Assembly: GCA_963766195.1 (NCBI GenBank)
Contig: CAVXYY010000002.1
Location: 186,001-250,000 of the forward strand
Length of the DNA stretch: 64,000 bases
Origin: JAHEFT01 sp963766195
GTDB taxonomy: Bacteria; Pseudomonadota; Gammaproteobacteria; Xanthomonadales; SZUA-36
Reading direction: 5' to 3'
Within the stretch, counting starts at the first letter, position 1, and every line of letters begins with the position of its first letter. Shown one piece after another: positions 8,730 to 16,433 of the stretch. Under the pieces are notes generated by a model. It was not told where the DNA came from and made no database searches. It saw only the letters and a program-made list of their open reading frames with translations. The position numbers and the translations under genes were made by a program.

Positions 8730-9686
8730 CTAGTGGCCCTGTTCGTCCAGCCAGCGTTCCGCATCAAGCGCGGCCATGCAGCCGAAACCGGCTGAGGTGA
8801 TGGCCTGCCGGTAAACGTGATCGGCAACATCCCCTGCGGCAAACACACCTGGAACGCTGGTTGCGGTGGCAAAGCCGTCCGTTCCGCTGCGAATCGTGAT
8901 GTAGCCGCCCTTCATATCCAATTGGCCGTCGAAAATTCCGGTGTTGGGGGAGTGGCCAACGGCTATGAACACACCCGCCAACTCCACTTCGGTAGCCTCG
9001 CCGGTCTTGACGTTTTTCACGCGCATTCCGGTCACGCCGCTGTCGTCGCCCAGCACTTCGTCCAGCACGTGGTCCCACATGATCGTCACCTTGCCGTTTT
9101 TCTCGCGATCAAACAGCCGGTCCTGCAGGATTTTTTCGGATCTGAACTCATCGCGGCGGTGCACCACCACGACCTCTTCAGCAATATTCGACAGGTAGAG
9201 GGCTTCTTCAACCGCGGTATTTCCGCCACCGATGACGGCGACTTTCCGGCCGCGGTAAAAAAAACCGTCACAGGTTGCGCAGGCGGAAACTCCTTTGCCC
9301 TTGAACGCCTCTTCGGAAGGCAGCCCAAGGTACTTGGCGCTGGCGCCGGTGGCGATCACGATCGCATCCGCCGTGTACACGCCACTGTCACCTTCCAGCC
9401 GGAAAGGGCGTTGGCCGAGGTCAGCCGTATGGATGTGATCGAATATGATTTCGGCATCAAATCGCTCGGTGTGCTCCAGCATGTTTTGCATGAGCTCCGG
9501 CCCCTGCAGTTCGGCGCTGCCACCCGGCCAGTTTTCCACTTCCGTGGTCGTCATCAGCTGGCCGCCCTGCTCAACGCCCGTGATAATTACCGGTTTCAGG
9601 TTGGCGCGTGCGCCATAGATGGCCGCCGTATAACCGGCAGGTCCTGATCCGATAATCAGTAATCGGCAGTGCCTGGCCTCGCTCAT
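8730..9686 (-). CDS. trxB: Thioredoxin-disulfide reductase
   Basis: FAD- and NADPH-dependent reduction of thioredoxin in the cytoplasm. The FAD-binding IIGSGPAGYTAAIYG is at the N-terminus, the redox centre CATC near residue 140, the NADPH loop GGGNTAVEEALYLS near 160 and the FAD signature VFAAGDVAD near the C-terminus. The start at 9686 (MSEARHC) has a good AGGAG ribosome site and gives 318 residues, the usual size. A longer open frame to 9938 is not supported. It is the first gene of trxB-GNAT-aat and divergent from ftsK. Confidence 0.95.
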   Translation of the reverse strand: MSEARHCRLLIIGSGPAGYTAAIYGARANLKPVIITGVEQGGQLMTTTEVENWPGGSAELQGPELMQNMLEHTERFDAEIIFDHIHTADLGQRPFRLEGDSGVYTADAIVIATGASAKYLGLPSEEAFKGKGVSACATCDGFFYRGRKVAVIGGGNTAVEEALYLSNIAEEVVVVHRRDEFRSEKILQDRLFDREKNGKVTIMWDHVLDEVLGDDSGVTGMRVKNVKTGEATEVELAGVFIAVGHSPNTGIFDGQLDMKGGYITIRSGTDGFATATSVPGVFAAGDVADHVYRQAITSAGFGCMAALDAERWLDEQGH

Positions 9687-9846
9687 GTATAATCGCTCCT
9701 GTTTGATGGCTGTATATGGGGTCATTATGCGTTGAAAATCAACGCTGAATCCAGCGAGCCTTTGATTTAATATGCGAAGCCGCTTCGGGCTCCGTGCATC
9801 ATTAACCAGGGACTCCCTGATAATAAATCTGACAAGGAAGATCAGC

Positions 9847-12171
9847 TTGCCGCAAGCAAAAAAGAAATCCATCAGCGCCATGCCGGATGTGAACCAGGTA
9901 GCGCACCGTCTCAGTGAAAGTTTTTTCATCCTGACCATTCTGCTGGCGGTTTACCTGGTGGCCTGCCTGGCCAGTTATGCACCGACCGATCCGGGACCGT
10001 TCAATGCCGTGGCGAGCACGCAGGTGCACAATATCGGGCGCATACTCGGCGCCTGGCTGGCCAATTTTTTCCTGTTTCTGACCGGTTACCTGGCTTACAC
10101 GCTGCCGGTGCTGCTGGTTTTCATCGGCTGGCTGGTCTATGACCGTGCGGGCCGGCCGCTTGAAAAGGCCACGCCAATGGAATGGCTGGCGCGCCTGACC
10201 GGGCTGCTGTTGTTTATCCTGTCTGCCAGCGGCCTGGCGCACATGCACACACTGCCACCGGCGGGTTCCATGCCGGCCGGAGGCGGGGGAGTGATCGGCC
10301 TGCAAATTTCCACCCCCTTGTTGCAAACGACCGGAACGCTGGGCACGACGTTGTTCCTGTTGTCCATGTTCCTGGTGGGCCTGACGCTGTTTGCCGGAAT
10401 TTCATGGTTCCGGGTGATGGATATGACCGGCCGATATACGCTGGCCACTGTGACCTGGATCGGCGCCACCGTGGCAGGCATGCGGGACTGGCTGGCCGGC
10501 CGGCGGGCCAAGGCTGAACGGGGGGAGGTCCGGAAAGCAGACTCGGTTCGCCAGAAAAGCAAGCCGCAGCTCAAGATTGAACCCCAGATCGTGGCCCCGG
10601 AAAGCATGCCGAGCGATCGTTCAAAGCGGGAAAAACAACAACCCCTGTTCAAAAACCTGCCGGCCGGGTCTCTGCCGCCACTGGAACTGCTGGATGACCC
10701 GCCGGAACAAACCGTGGGTTACAGCACCGAAGTGCTCGAAGCCCTGTCGCGGCAGGTCGAACTGAAACTGGCGGACTTCGGCGTCCAGGCGGACGTGGTC
10801 GAAGTGCATCCCGGCCCGGTCATCACGCGCTTTGAATTGCAGCCGGCTGCCGGGGTCAAGTCGGCCCAGATTACCAACCTGGTCAAGGACCTGGCTCGCG
10901 GGCTTAGCGTGATCTCGGTGCGCATCGTTGAAGTCATTCCCGGCAAGACCACGATCGGGCTGGAAATCCCGAACGCAGTCCGGAACACGGTTTTCCTGTC
11001 TGAAATCATCCGGTCCGACATATTCGACCGCTCGACCTCTCCACTGACCCTGGCGCTCGGAAAAAGTATCGGCGGCAACCCGGTGATCGCCGACATAGCA
11101 AAAATGCCACATGTCCTGGTTGCCGGCACCACCGGCTCCGGCAAGTCTGTTGCGCTCAACGCGATGATCCTCAGCCTGTTGTACAAGTCCACGGCGGAGC
11201 AGGTCCGGCTGATCATGATCGACCCCAAGATGCTCGAATTGTCCGTTTACGATGGCATCCCGCACCTGCTGGCCCCGGTCGTCACCGATATGAAAGAGGC
11301 TGCCAACGCATTGCGCTGGTGCGTGGCTGAAATGGAGCGCCGGTATCGCCTGATGGCCTCACTGGGCGTGCGTAATCTTTCCGGCTACAACAAGAAAGTC
11401 AAGGATGCCGCGGAAAAAGGCGAGCCGTTGAAGGATCCCATCTGGAAGCCGCAATTGCCGGACGTTCCCGAAGAAAGGCCAGATCTTCAGGCCATTCCCT
11501 ATATCGTGGTTGTCATCGACGAGTTTGCCGACCTGATGATGATCGTCGGCAAGAAAATCGAGGAGTTGATCGCGAGAATTGCGCAAAAGGCGAGGGCGGC
11601 CGGCATCCACCTGATCGTGGCGACGCAAAGGCCCTCGGTAGACGTCATCACCGGCTTGATCAAGGCCAATATTCCGGCGCGTATCGGCTTCCAGGTTTCA
11701 TCACGGGTGGATTCACGCACGATCCTCGACCAGATGGGTGCGGAACAGTTGCTCGGACACGGTGACATGCTTTACCTGCCGCCGGGTTCAGCGTTACCCG
11801 AACGAATTCACGGAGCCTTCGTGGGCGACAGTGAAGTGCATGCCATCGTCAAATACCTGAAGCAGTTCGGGGAACCGGATTACATCGAGGAAGTCTTAAA
11901 CGAGACCCAGTTGACTTCAGATGGCATGTCCATCGGCGCCACCGGGCTGCCGGAATCGGTTGATGCGGAACAGGATGAACTCTATGACCACGCAGTGGCC
12001 TTTGTCACTGAGTCGCGACGTGCGTCTATTTCCAGCGTTCAGCGCCAGTTACGGATTGGCTACAACCGCGCAGCACGCCTGGTCGAGGAAATGGAAGCGG
12101 CGGGAATTGTCAGCCCGCCGGAGCACAACGGCCAGCGGGAAGTCCTCGCACCGCCGCCGCCCAGGGACTGA
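9847..12171 (+). CDS. ftsK: DNA translocase FtsK
   Basis: Septal DNA pump that clears chromosome dimers through the closing septum and activates XerCD. Four membrane segments occupy about residues 20-170, followed by a short basic linker. The RecA-like motor has Walker A TTGSGKSV near residue 427 and Walker B YIVVVIDEFAD near 555. The C-terminal winged-helix gamma domain (ISSVQRQLRIGYNRAARLVE) reads KOPS sites. I prefer the TTG at 9847, which has AAGGAAG 6 bases upstream and gives 774 residues; the frame is open from an ATG at 9772. The linker is short compared with E. coli FtsK. Confidence 0.95.
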   Translation: MPQAKKKSISAMPDVNQVAHRLSESFFILTILLAVYLVACLASYAPTDPGPFNAVASTQVHNIGRILGAWLANFFLFLTGYLAYTLPVLLVFIGWLVYDRAGRPLEKATPMEWLARLTGLLLFILSASGLAHMHTLPPAGSMPAGGGGVIGLQISTPLLQTTGTLGTTLFLLSMFLVGLTLFAGISWFRVMDMTGRYTLATVTWIGATVAGMRDWLAGRRAKAERGEVRKADSVRQKSKPQLKIEPQIVAPESMPSDRSKREKQQPLFKNLPAGSLPPLELLDDPPEQTVGYSTEVLEALSRQVELKLADFGVQADVVEVHPGPVITRFELQPAAGVKSAQITNLVKDLARGLSVISVRIVEVIPGKTTIGLEIPNAVRNTVFLSEIIRSDIFDRSTSPLTLALGKSIGGNPVIADIAKMPHVLVAGTTGSGKSVALNAMILSLLYKSTAEQVRLIMIDPKMLELSVYDGIPHLLAPVVTDMKEAANALRWCVAEMERRYRLMASLGVRNLSGYNKKVKDAAEKGEPLKDPIWKPQLPDVPEERPDLQAIPYIVVVIDEFADLMMIVGKKIEELIARIAQKARAAGIHLIVATQRPSVDVITGLIKANIPARIGFQVSSRVDSRTILDQMGAEQLLGHGDMLYLPPGSALPERIHGAFVGDSEVHAIVKYLKQFGEPDYIEEVLNETQLTSDGMSIGATGLPESVDAEQDELYDHAVAFVTESRRASISSVQRQLRIGYNRAARLVEEMEAAGIVSPPEHNGQREVLAPPPPRD

Positions 12172-12204
12172 GTCAGCCCGTCAACCCGGAGATCATTCAG
12201 CAAG

Positions 12205-12840
12205 ATGAAACGAATTCTGTCAGTCAGCGCCGTTCTGCTTTGCAGCCTGGCATTCTCAGGCGCGGCACATGCGCAGAACGCACGCGCGCAGCTGGACCGT
12301 TTTTCAGACGGTCTGGAAACACTTCACGCGACGTTTGAGCAACAGGTCATCGGCTCCGACGGCGAAGCCACCGACCGCAGTTCCGGCGAAGTCTGGTTAA
12401 GCCGCCCGCACCTGTTCCGGTGGGAATACGGCGGCGAGTTTCCGGAACTGGTGGTGGCCGACGGCAGGAATATCTGGATTTACGATGAACAACTGGAACA
12501 GGTCACGGTAAAAGACCAGGGCCAGGCCGTCGTGGATTCACCCCTGACCCTTCTGACCGACCCGGGGCGCCTGGATAGACAGTTCGAGGTCACAGAAGCG
12601 GGAGAGTCCGATCAGTGGCAATTACTGGAACTGCGCCCGAAGGACAGTAATGCGGATTTCGAGCGCATCCTGCTCGGCCTGCGTGATGATTCCCTGCAGT
12701 TGATGGTCATGGAAGACACGTTTGGCCTGCGCACGGAAATCACTTTCGGGGCGGTCCAAAGAAACCCGAAACTGGACTCCGGCCTGTTTACATTCGAACC
12801 GCCCGAATCCGCTGATGTCATCGGCGAAATTCAACGGTAA
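12205..12840 (+). CDS. lolA: Outer-membrane lipoprotein carrier protein LolA
   Basis: Periplasmic chaperone that carries lipoproteins from LolCDE to the outer membrane. A Sec signal peptide is cut near AHA-Q at residues 21-24. Family blocks include LETLHATFEQQV, the RPHLFRWEY block and FGLRTEITF; total 211 residues. It follows ftsK by 33 bases and precedes serS by 30, the classic ftsK-lolA-(rarA)-serS order, but rarA is absent here. The matching LolC/E and LolD genes lie at 56-58 kb. Confidence 0.93.
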   Translation: MKRILSVSAVLLCSLAFSGAAHAQNARAQLDRFSDGLETLHATFEQQVIGSDGEATDRSSGEVWLSRPHLFRWEYGGEFPELVVADGRNIWIYDEQLEQVTVKDQGQAVVDSPLTLLTDPGRLDRQFEVTEAGESDQWQLLELRPKDSNADFERILLGLRDDSLQLMVMEDTFGLRTEITFGAVQRNPKLDSGLFTFEPPESADVIGEIQR

Positions 12841-12870
12841 AATATTGCGTTTAAACCGAAGAAAAATCAC

Positions 12871-14145
12871 ATGCTTGATCCTCAATTACTAAGAGCCGAC
12901 CCCGAGTCGGTAGCTGCAGCACTCGCGCCTCGCGGATACACGCTGGACGTGGCCACCTGGCGTGAACTGGAAACACGGCGGAAGGATCTGCAGGTTCGCG
13001 TCCAGGACCTGCAGAACCAGAAAAACCAGAGCGCCAAATCCGTTGGCCTGGCCAAGGGGCGCGGCGAAGATATCCAGCCATTGCTGGACGAAATAAAACA
13101 CCTGGGCGAGGAACTGGGCCAGGTGGAATCGGAATTCTCCGGCGTTCATGACGAGCAACAGGCATGGTTGATGATCATCCCGAACCTGGCCTTGCCGGAA
13201 GTCCCGGTAGGAAAGGACGAAAACGACAACGTGGAAATCCGGCGCTGGGGCGAGTCAACGGCGTTCGACTTCGAACCCAGGGATCATGTTGAACTTGGGG
13301 GCATGAACGGCCTGATGGACTCCGAGGCCGCCGCCAAACTGGCCGGCGCCCGCTTCACTGTGCTGAAAGGCAAGCTGTCGCGGCTGCACCGGGCACTGGC
13401 CCAGTTCATGCTCGACGTTCACACCACCGAGCATGGCTATACCGAAATGTACCTGCCGTACCTGGTCAACCCGGAAACCATGACAGGAACCGGCCAGTTG
13501 CCCAAGTTCGGTGAGGACGCCTTCGCCACGACCGATGATCCGCCGCGCTACCTGGTGCCGACCGCTGAAGTTCCAATGACCAACCTGGTTGCCGGTGAAA
13601 TCATCGACAACGCCGACATGCCGTTGAAATTTACTTCGCAAACCCCCTGTTTCCGTCGCGAAGCCGGCTCCTACGGGCAGGATACCCGGGGCATGATCCG
13701 CCAGCACCAGTTTGAAAAAGTGGAGTTGGTGCAGATAACCCGGCCGGAGGAATCAACGGCTGCGCTGGACGAACTGACCGGGCACGCGGAATCCATTCTG
13801 CAGCGCCTGGGCCTGCCGTACCGCACGGTGGTGCTGTGCACCGGGGACATGGGCTTCGCTGCCGCTAAAACGCACGACATCGAAGTCTGGCTGCCGGGGC
13901 AGGGCACTTACCGGGAGATCTCTTCCTGCAGCGTGTGCACGGATTTCCAGGCGCGCCGGATGAAAGCCCGCTGGCGCAACCCGGAAACCGGAAAACCGGA
14001 GCTGGTGCATACACTGAACGGCTCAGGGCTGGCCGTTGGCAGAACCCTGATCGCCGTGATGGAAAACTACCAGCAGCAGGATGGTTCGATCCGGGTGCCG
14101 GAAGTTCTGCAGCCCTACATGGGCGGCCTGGAAGTCATCAAATAA
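12871..14145 (+). CDS. serS: Serine--tRNA ligase
   Basis: Class II aminoacyl-tRNA synthetase charging tRNA-Ser. The N-terminal antiparallel coiled coil that contacts the long variable arm covers about residues 25-105. Motif 2 is in FRREAGSYGQDTRGM and motif 3 in NGSGLAVGRTLIAVMEN. The 424-residue length is normal. Its substrate tRNA-Ser(UGA) is encoded 1.2 kb away at 15340. The gene ends the ftsK-lolA-serS run. Confidence 0.97.
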   Translation: MLDPQLLRADPESVAAALAPRGYTLDVATWRELETRRKDLQVRVQDLQNQKNQSAKSVGLAKGRGEDIQPLLDEIKHLGEELGQVESEFSGVHDEQQAWLMIIPNLALPEVPVGKDENDNVEIRRWGESTAFDFEPRDHVELGGMNGLMDSEAAAKLAGARFTVLKGKLSRLHRALAQFMLDVHTTEHGYTEMYLPYLVNPETMTGTGQLPKFGEDAFATTDDPPRYLVPTAEVPMTNLVAGEIIDNADMPLKFTSQTPCFRREAGSYGQDTRGMIRQHQFEKVELVQITRPEESTAALDELTGHAESILQRLGLPYRTVVLCTGDMGFAAAKTHDIEVWLPGQGTYREISSCSVCTDFQARRMKARWRNPETGKPELVHTLNGSGLAVGRTLIAVMENYQQQDGSIRVPEVLQPYMGGLEVIK

Positions 14146-14148
14146 TAT

Positions 14149-14173
14149 TGTGGGAGCCGGCCATGCCGGCGAT
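14149..14173. repeat. REP-like palindromic element
   Basis: TGTGGGAGCCGGCCATGCCG and following bases: a GTGGGAGC lead followed by GCCGGC, CAT, GCCGGC. This is the architecture of repetitive extragenic palindromes of Pseudomonas and Xanthomonadales (GTAGGAGC plus a GC-rich palindrome). It lies 6 bases after the serS stop and could also act as a 3' mRNA stabiliser. I saw no second copy in the window, so repetitiveness is inferred from resemblance. Confidence 0.5.
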
Positions 14174-14207
14174 TTGCCCGGAAGACCTGGCGCTCGCTGA
14201 ACTGGAA

Positions 14208-14387
14208 TTAAACCAGCGAGATCAACACCAAAATAAATAACACCACTATGGCCATGGGTACGACGAACCCCATCCAGTCGCTGATGCTGCCTTTAGGCGA
14301 GTTTTTGGCCATTCTCCTGGCTGAAGGCAAAATCAGGAAGAACATTGCAATCAGGGCGACTGCAGATGCAACTTTCAGCCAATCCAT
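14208..14387 (-). CDS. Small membrane protein, 59 residues, uncharacterised
   Basis: An unannotated short gene with an ideal ribosome site (AGGAGG, 6 bases before the ATG). The product has two hydrophobic segments, residues 4-21 (WLKVASAVALIAMFFLIL) and 41-58 (FVVPMAIVVLFILVLISL). They are separated by a basic, glycine-containing loop (PSARRMAKNSPKGSISDWMG). This predicts a two-pass inner-membrane protein with both ends on the same side. It is downstream of the Bax-inhibitor-like gene on the same strand, behind a terminator hairpin. No function can be given. Confidence 0.75.
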   Translation of the reverse strand: MDWLKVASAVALIAMFFLILPSARRMAKNSPKGSISDWMGFVVPMAIVVLFILVLISLV

Positions 14388-14398
14388 AAAACCCTCCT

Positions 14399-14435
14399 AA
14401 AAAATAAGCCCCGGTTACAGGGGCTTATCATTTTT
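14399..14435. terminator. Bidirectional terminator between the BI-1-like gene and the small membrane protein
   Basis: A perfect 9-bp stem pairs 14404-14412 with 14420-14428 around a 7-base loop. On the minus strand it is followed by six Ts (14404-14399) and on the plus strand by TTTTT (14430-14434). The minus-strand T run is followed within two bases by the AGGAGG ribosome site of the small membrane protein, so it may act as an attenuator for that gene. Confidence 0.8.
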
Positions 14436-14453
14436 CAAATGAACCTGGTGGCC

Positions 14454-15114
14454 TCAGTCGTCGCCAAGAACGCCAAGAATATGCAGCAGACTGGTGAAAA
14501 TATTCAGGATCGAAATAAACAGTCCGGCAGTTGCAGAAATGTAATTGGTTTCACCGCCATGAATCATCGCAGAGGTCTGGAACAGAATGTAGCCGCTCAT
14601 GATCATTATGACTGCACCGCTGATCGCCAGCGCCAAAACCGGTATTCCGAGGAACAGGTTCAGCAGCATTGCGCCAATGGCGACCAGCATCCCGACGAAG
14701 ATAAAACCGCCCATGAAGCTGAAATCTTTGCGTGTCGCCAGGGCATAAGCAGACAATCCCAGGAAAATCACACCGGTGCCACCCAGCGCAACCATGACGA
14801 TGCTCGGATTAACACTCATGTAATGATTAAGTGTCGGGCCAAGTCCAAAACCCAACAAACCGGTTACCGCAAATAATACCGGGATACCCGCAGCCGAATT
14901 CTGAGTCCTGGGCAATGCAAACCAGAGTAAACCGATGCCGACCAGGCTCGCGCCCAGCGCCATGCCATAAGACACGTTCAACGCCATGCCGAGATATGCC
15001 AGCACACCACTGAAAACCAGCGTCATTGACAGCAGCATATAGGTATTTCTGATCAACTTGTTGGTCTGCAGAATTGACTCTGAAGATCGGGTTACAGACA
15101 GTATTCATTTGCAT
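14454..15114 (-). CDS. Bax inhibitor-1/YccA family membrane protein, N-terminal frameshift
   Basis: Seven-segment BI-1 family membrane protein. Relatives bind FtsH (YccA) or behave as pH-sensitive calcium leak channels. Most of the protein is one frame from 15056 (IRNTYMLLSMTLVFSG to HILGVLGDD). The conserved N-terminal start MNTVCNPIF lies in another frame beginning at 15114, with GGAG 6 bases before the ATG. Removing one base near 15079-15092 joins NPI to SESILQTNKLIRNTY, as in the family, for about 219 residues. The gene is otherwise intact. Confidence 0.85.
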
Positions 15115-15339
15115 TATTTTCTCCGTTTAAATCGTTTCCAGCCTGCCAGGCAAGCTCAAGTTCAGTACCTGAGACCAGAATTTTGGGGTAATTGTTCCCG
15201 GCTTCAAGTTCGATACCTTAAACAAACACCAGCCCCTTGTCATGTGCCGCTTGTCAGGGCTGGAGCATTGGGCGAAATTCAGGTATTCTTGCGCGCCTCG
15301 GATCGCCAAATACAGGCGTTATCCGGGGAATCAGTTTCA

Positions 15340-15430
15340 GGAGAGGTGGCAGAGCGGTTGAATGCACTGGTCTTGAAAACCAGCAAGGGTTAATAGCCCT
15401 TCGTGGGTTCAAATCCCACCCTCTCCGCCA
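15340..15430 (+). tRNA. tRNA-Ser (UGA anticodon)
   Basis: 91 bases with acceptor stem GGAGAGG/CCTCTCC, encoded CCA end, the D-arm region GTGGCAGAGCGG, anticodon stem CTGGT/ACCAG with loop CTTGAAA (anticodon TGA), a long variable arm typical of tRNA-Ser (GCAAGGGTTAATAGCCCTTC) and a T arm with GGTTCAAATCC. It is followed after 9 bases by a terminator, so the primary transcript is short. The 225-base gap before it (to 15114) holds the promoter region but no further gene. Confidence 0.98.
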
Positions 15431-15439
15431 AATAAAAGA

Positions 15440-15461
15440 CCCCGCTCATGCGGGGTTTTTT
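15440..15461 (+). terminator. Terminator of tRNA-Ser
   Basis: CCCCGC (15440-15445), loop TCAT, GCGGGG (15450-15455), then six Ts (15456-15461). A canonical Rho-independent terminator starting 10 bases after the CCA end. Confidence 0.92.
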
Positions 15462-15469
15462 ATTTGTTG

Positions 15470-15584
15470 GAAAGGCGGGGATGCGACCAACCATTGCGTA
15501 GCGATGTGGGTTCAACAAATTCGCCGGGAGCGAATTTGGTCGTCGCAGACGCCCGTAGGGCAAAAACCAGGGATGGTTTTTGAC
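15470..15584 (+). ncRNA. Candidate structured RNA: chain of hairpins between the two tRNA-tail copies
   Basis: The segment holds consecutive small inverted repeats: AACC..ATTGC/GCGAT..GGTT around GTA; CAAATTCGC/GCGAATTTG around CGGGA (9 perfect bp); GCCC/GGGC around GTA; and AAAAACCA/TGGTTTTT around GGGA (8 perfect bp). Nothing protein-coding is convincing here. The stems and bracketing tRNA tails suggest a structured transcript or a non-autonomous palindromic element. Transcription is not shown; it would need readthrough of the first terminator or an internal promoter. Confidence 0.45.
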
Positions 15585-15611
15585 AATCCCACCCTCTCCG
15601 CCAATTGACAC

Positions 15612-15633
15612 AAGCCGCCTTCGGGCGGTTTTT
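15612..15633 (+). terminator. Terminator after the second tRNA-tail copy
   Basis: CCGCC (15615-15619), a TTCG tetraloop, GGCGG (15624-15628), extended by A-T/G-T pairs from 15612, then TTTTT. It mirrors the terminator placement after the true tRNA. Confidence 0.85.
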
Positions 15634-15662
15634 GTTATTTGATTTTGCCTGCCTGAAGGTAT

Positions 15663-16433
15663 TTAAAATTTCGGGTATCTCTTTTTGCCGTTGCGGCGGC
15701 CCCGGAACCAGAAAACCACGCCGCTGATCGCGAGAAAGCCAACAATGACGGCCAGCAAATCATAGATGAGAATTCCGGCAGTTCCGAATATCCGTCCACT
15801 GTGAAGATCCAGGATAAGCCGTTCGATGCTCAGGCCGGCGCCCTGATACTGCTGAATCACGGCCTGCCTGATCACTTCGGGCTCGTTCGAGGGTTCTGAC
15901 CATGCCGGGTTCGATGTGGCCTCCACTGCCGGTTGCCATTGCAGCAATTGGGCATCTGTCATCCACAATTTTCCTGCAGATTTAACTACGATGTCCCCGT
16001 TGCCGAGCAAGCCTATCGATTCAATCAATTCCGATTGCGGGCGATCCCAGGGAAGTTTCTCGATCAACTCGCCTTGCAGATCGAGCAGCAGCAATTCGTT
16101 TGTACCAGCGACAACTAGCATTTCCCCGGTGAACGCGACGCCGACTCCATTCGGGAGTACCGACACGAAATGGCCGTTAAAGTATGCATTGGAGCCAACA
16201 AAGCTGAGCCAATGGCCACCGGCGGTGTAACTGCGAATATCCCGGGGCTGGTCAAATCCATACCAGCTAAGCAGGAGAGGTTGCGAGACATGTTGTTCGT
16301 CAAGTCCCAGGTTCCGGGCATGGTTGATGGCTATGCCGCTGAATGCCATGAAAAGAATGAATGCTGCCGCACTGGCGCCAAGCGTGCGATGCAAGCGGCG
16401 CCAGACAGAGATCCGGGATTTCTTACGCCCCAT
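15663..16433 (-). CDS. PepSY-associated membrane protein
   Basis: 256 residues with one membrane helix near the N-terminus (about 18-38, RRLHRTLGASAAAFILFMAF before NH) and one near the C-terminus (about 225-245). Between them is a periplasmic region with the conserved DLHSGRIFGTAG block of PepSY-TM proteins. Histidines in RRLHR and INHA are of the kind that ligate heme in larger family members. It is the last gene of the porin/FMN-binding/PepSY operon and overlaps the FMN-binding gene by 11 bases. The likely role is to pass electrons across the inner membrane to the flavoprotein; this is inference. Confidence 0.75.
   Translation of the reverse strand: MGRKKSRISVWRRLHRTLGASAAAFILFMAFSGIAINHARNLGLDEQHVSQPLLLSWYGFDQPRDIRSYTAGGHWLSFVGSNAYFNGHFVSVLPNGVGVAFTGEMLVVAGTNELLLLDLQGELIEKLPWDRPQSELIESIGLLGNGDIVVKSAGKLWMTDAQLLQWQPAVEATSNPAWSEPSNEPEVIRQAVIQQYQGAGLSIERLILDLHSGRIFGTAGILIYDLLAVIVGFLAISGVVFWFRGRRNGKKRYPKF

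Larger units (their letters stand above)
15412..15604 (+). repeat. Direct repeat of the tRNA-Ser 3' end, 173-base period
   Basis: The last 19 bases of the tRNA plus one further A (15412-15431) recur exactly at 15585-15604, 173 bases downstream. Each copy is followed by a terminator hairpin. This resembles the E. coli tyrT operon, where the tRNA 3' end is repeated at 178-base intervals and gives rtT RNA. It is also what an attL/attR pair or a remnant of integration at a tRNA gene would leave. Confidence 0.85.

Noticed and set aside
15229..15263. Inverted repeat CCAGCCC ... GGGCTGG upstream of tRNA-Ser
   Set aside because: A 7-bp stem with a 21-base loop and no T run; too weak to call a terminator or operator.
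15237..15608. Open frame of 123 residues running across tRNA-Ser
   Set aside because: It translates the tRNA, its terminator and the tail repeat; such frames are common artefacts at tRNA-Ser loci.
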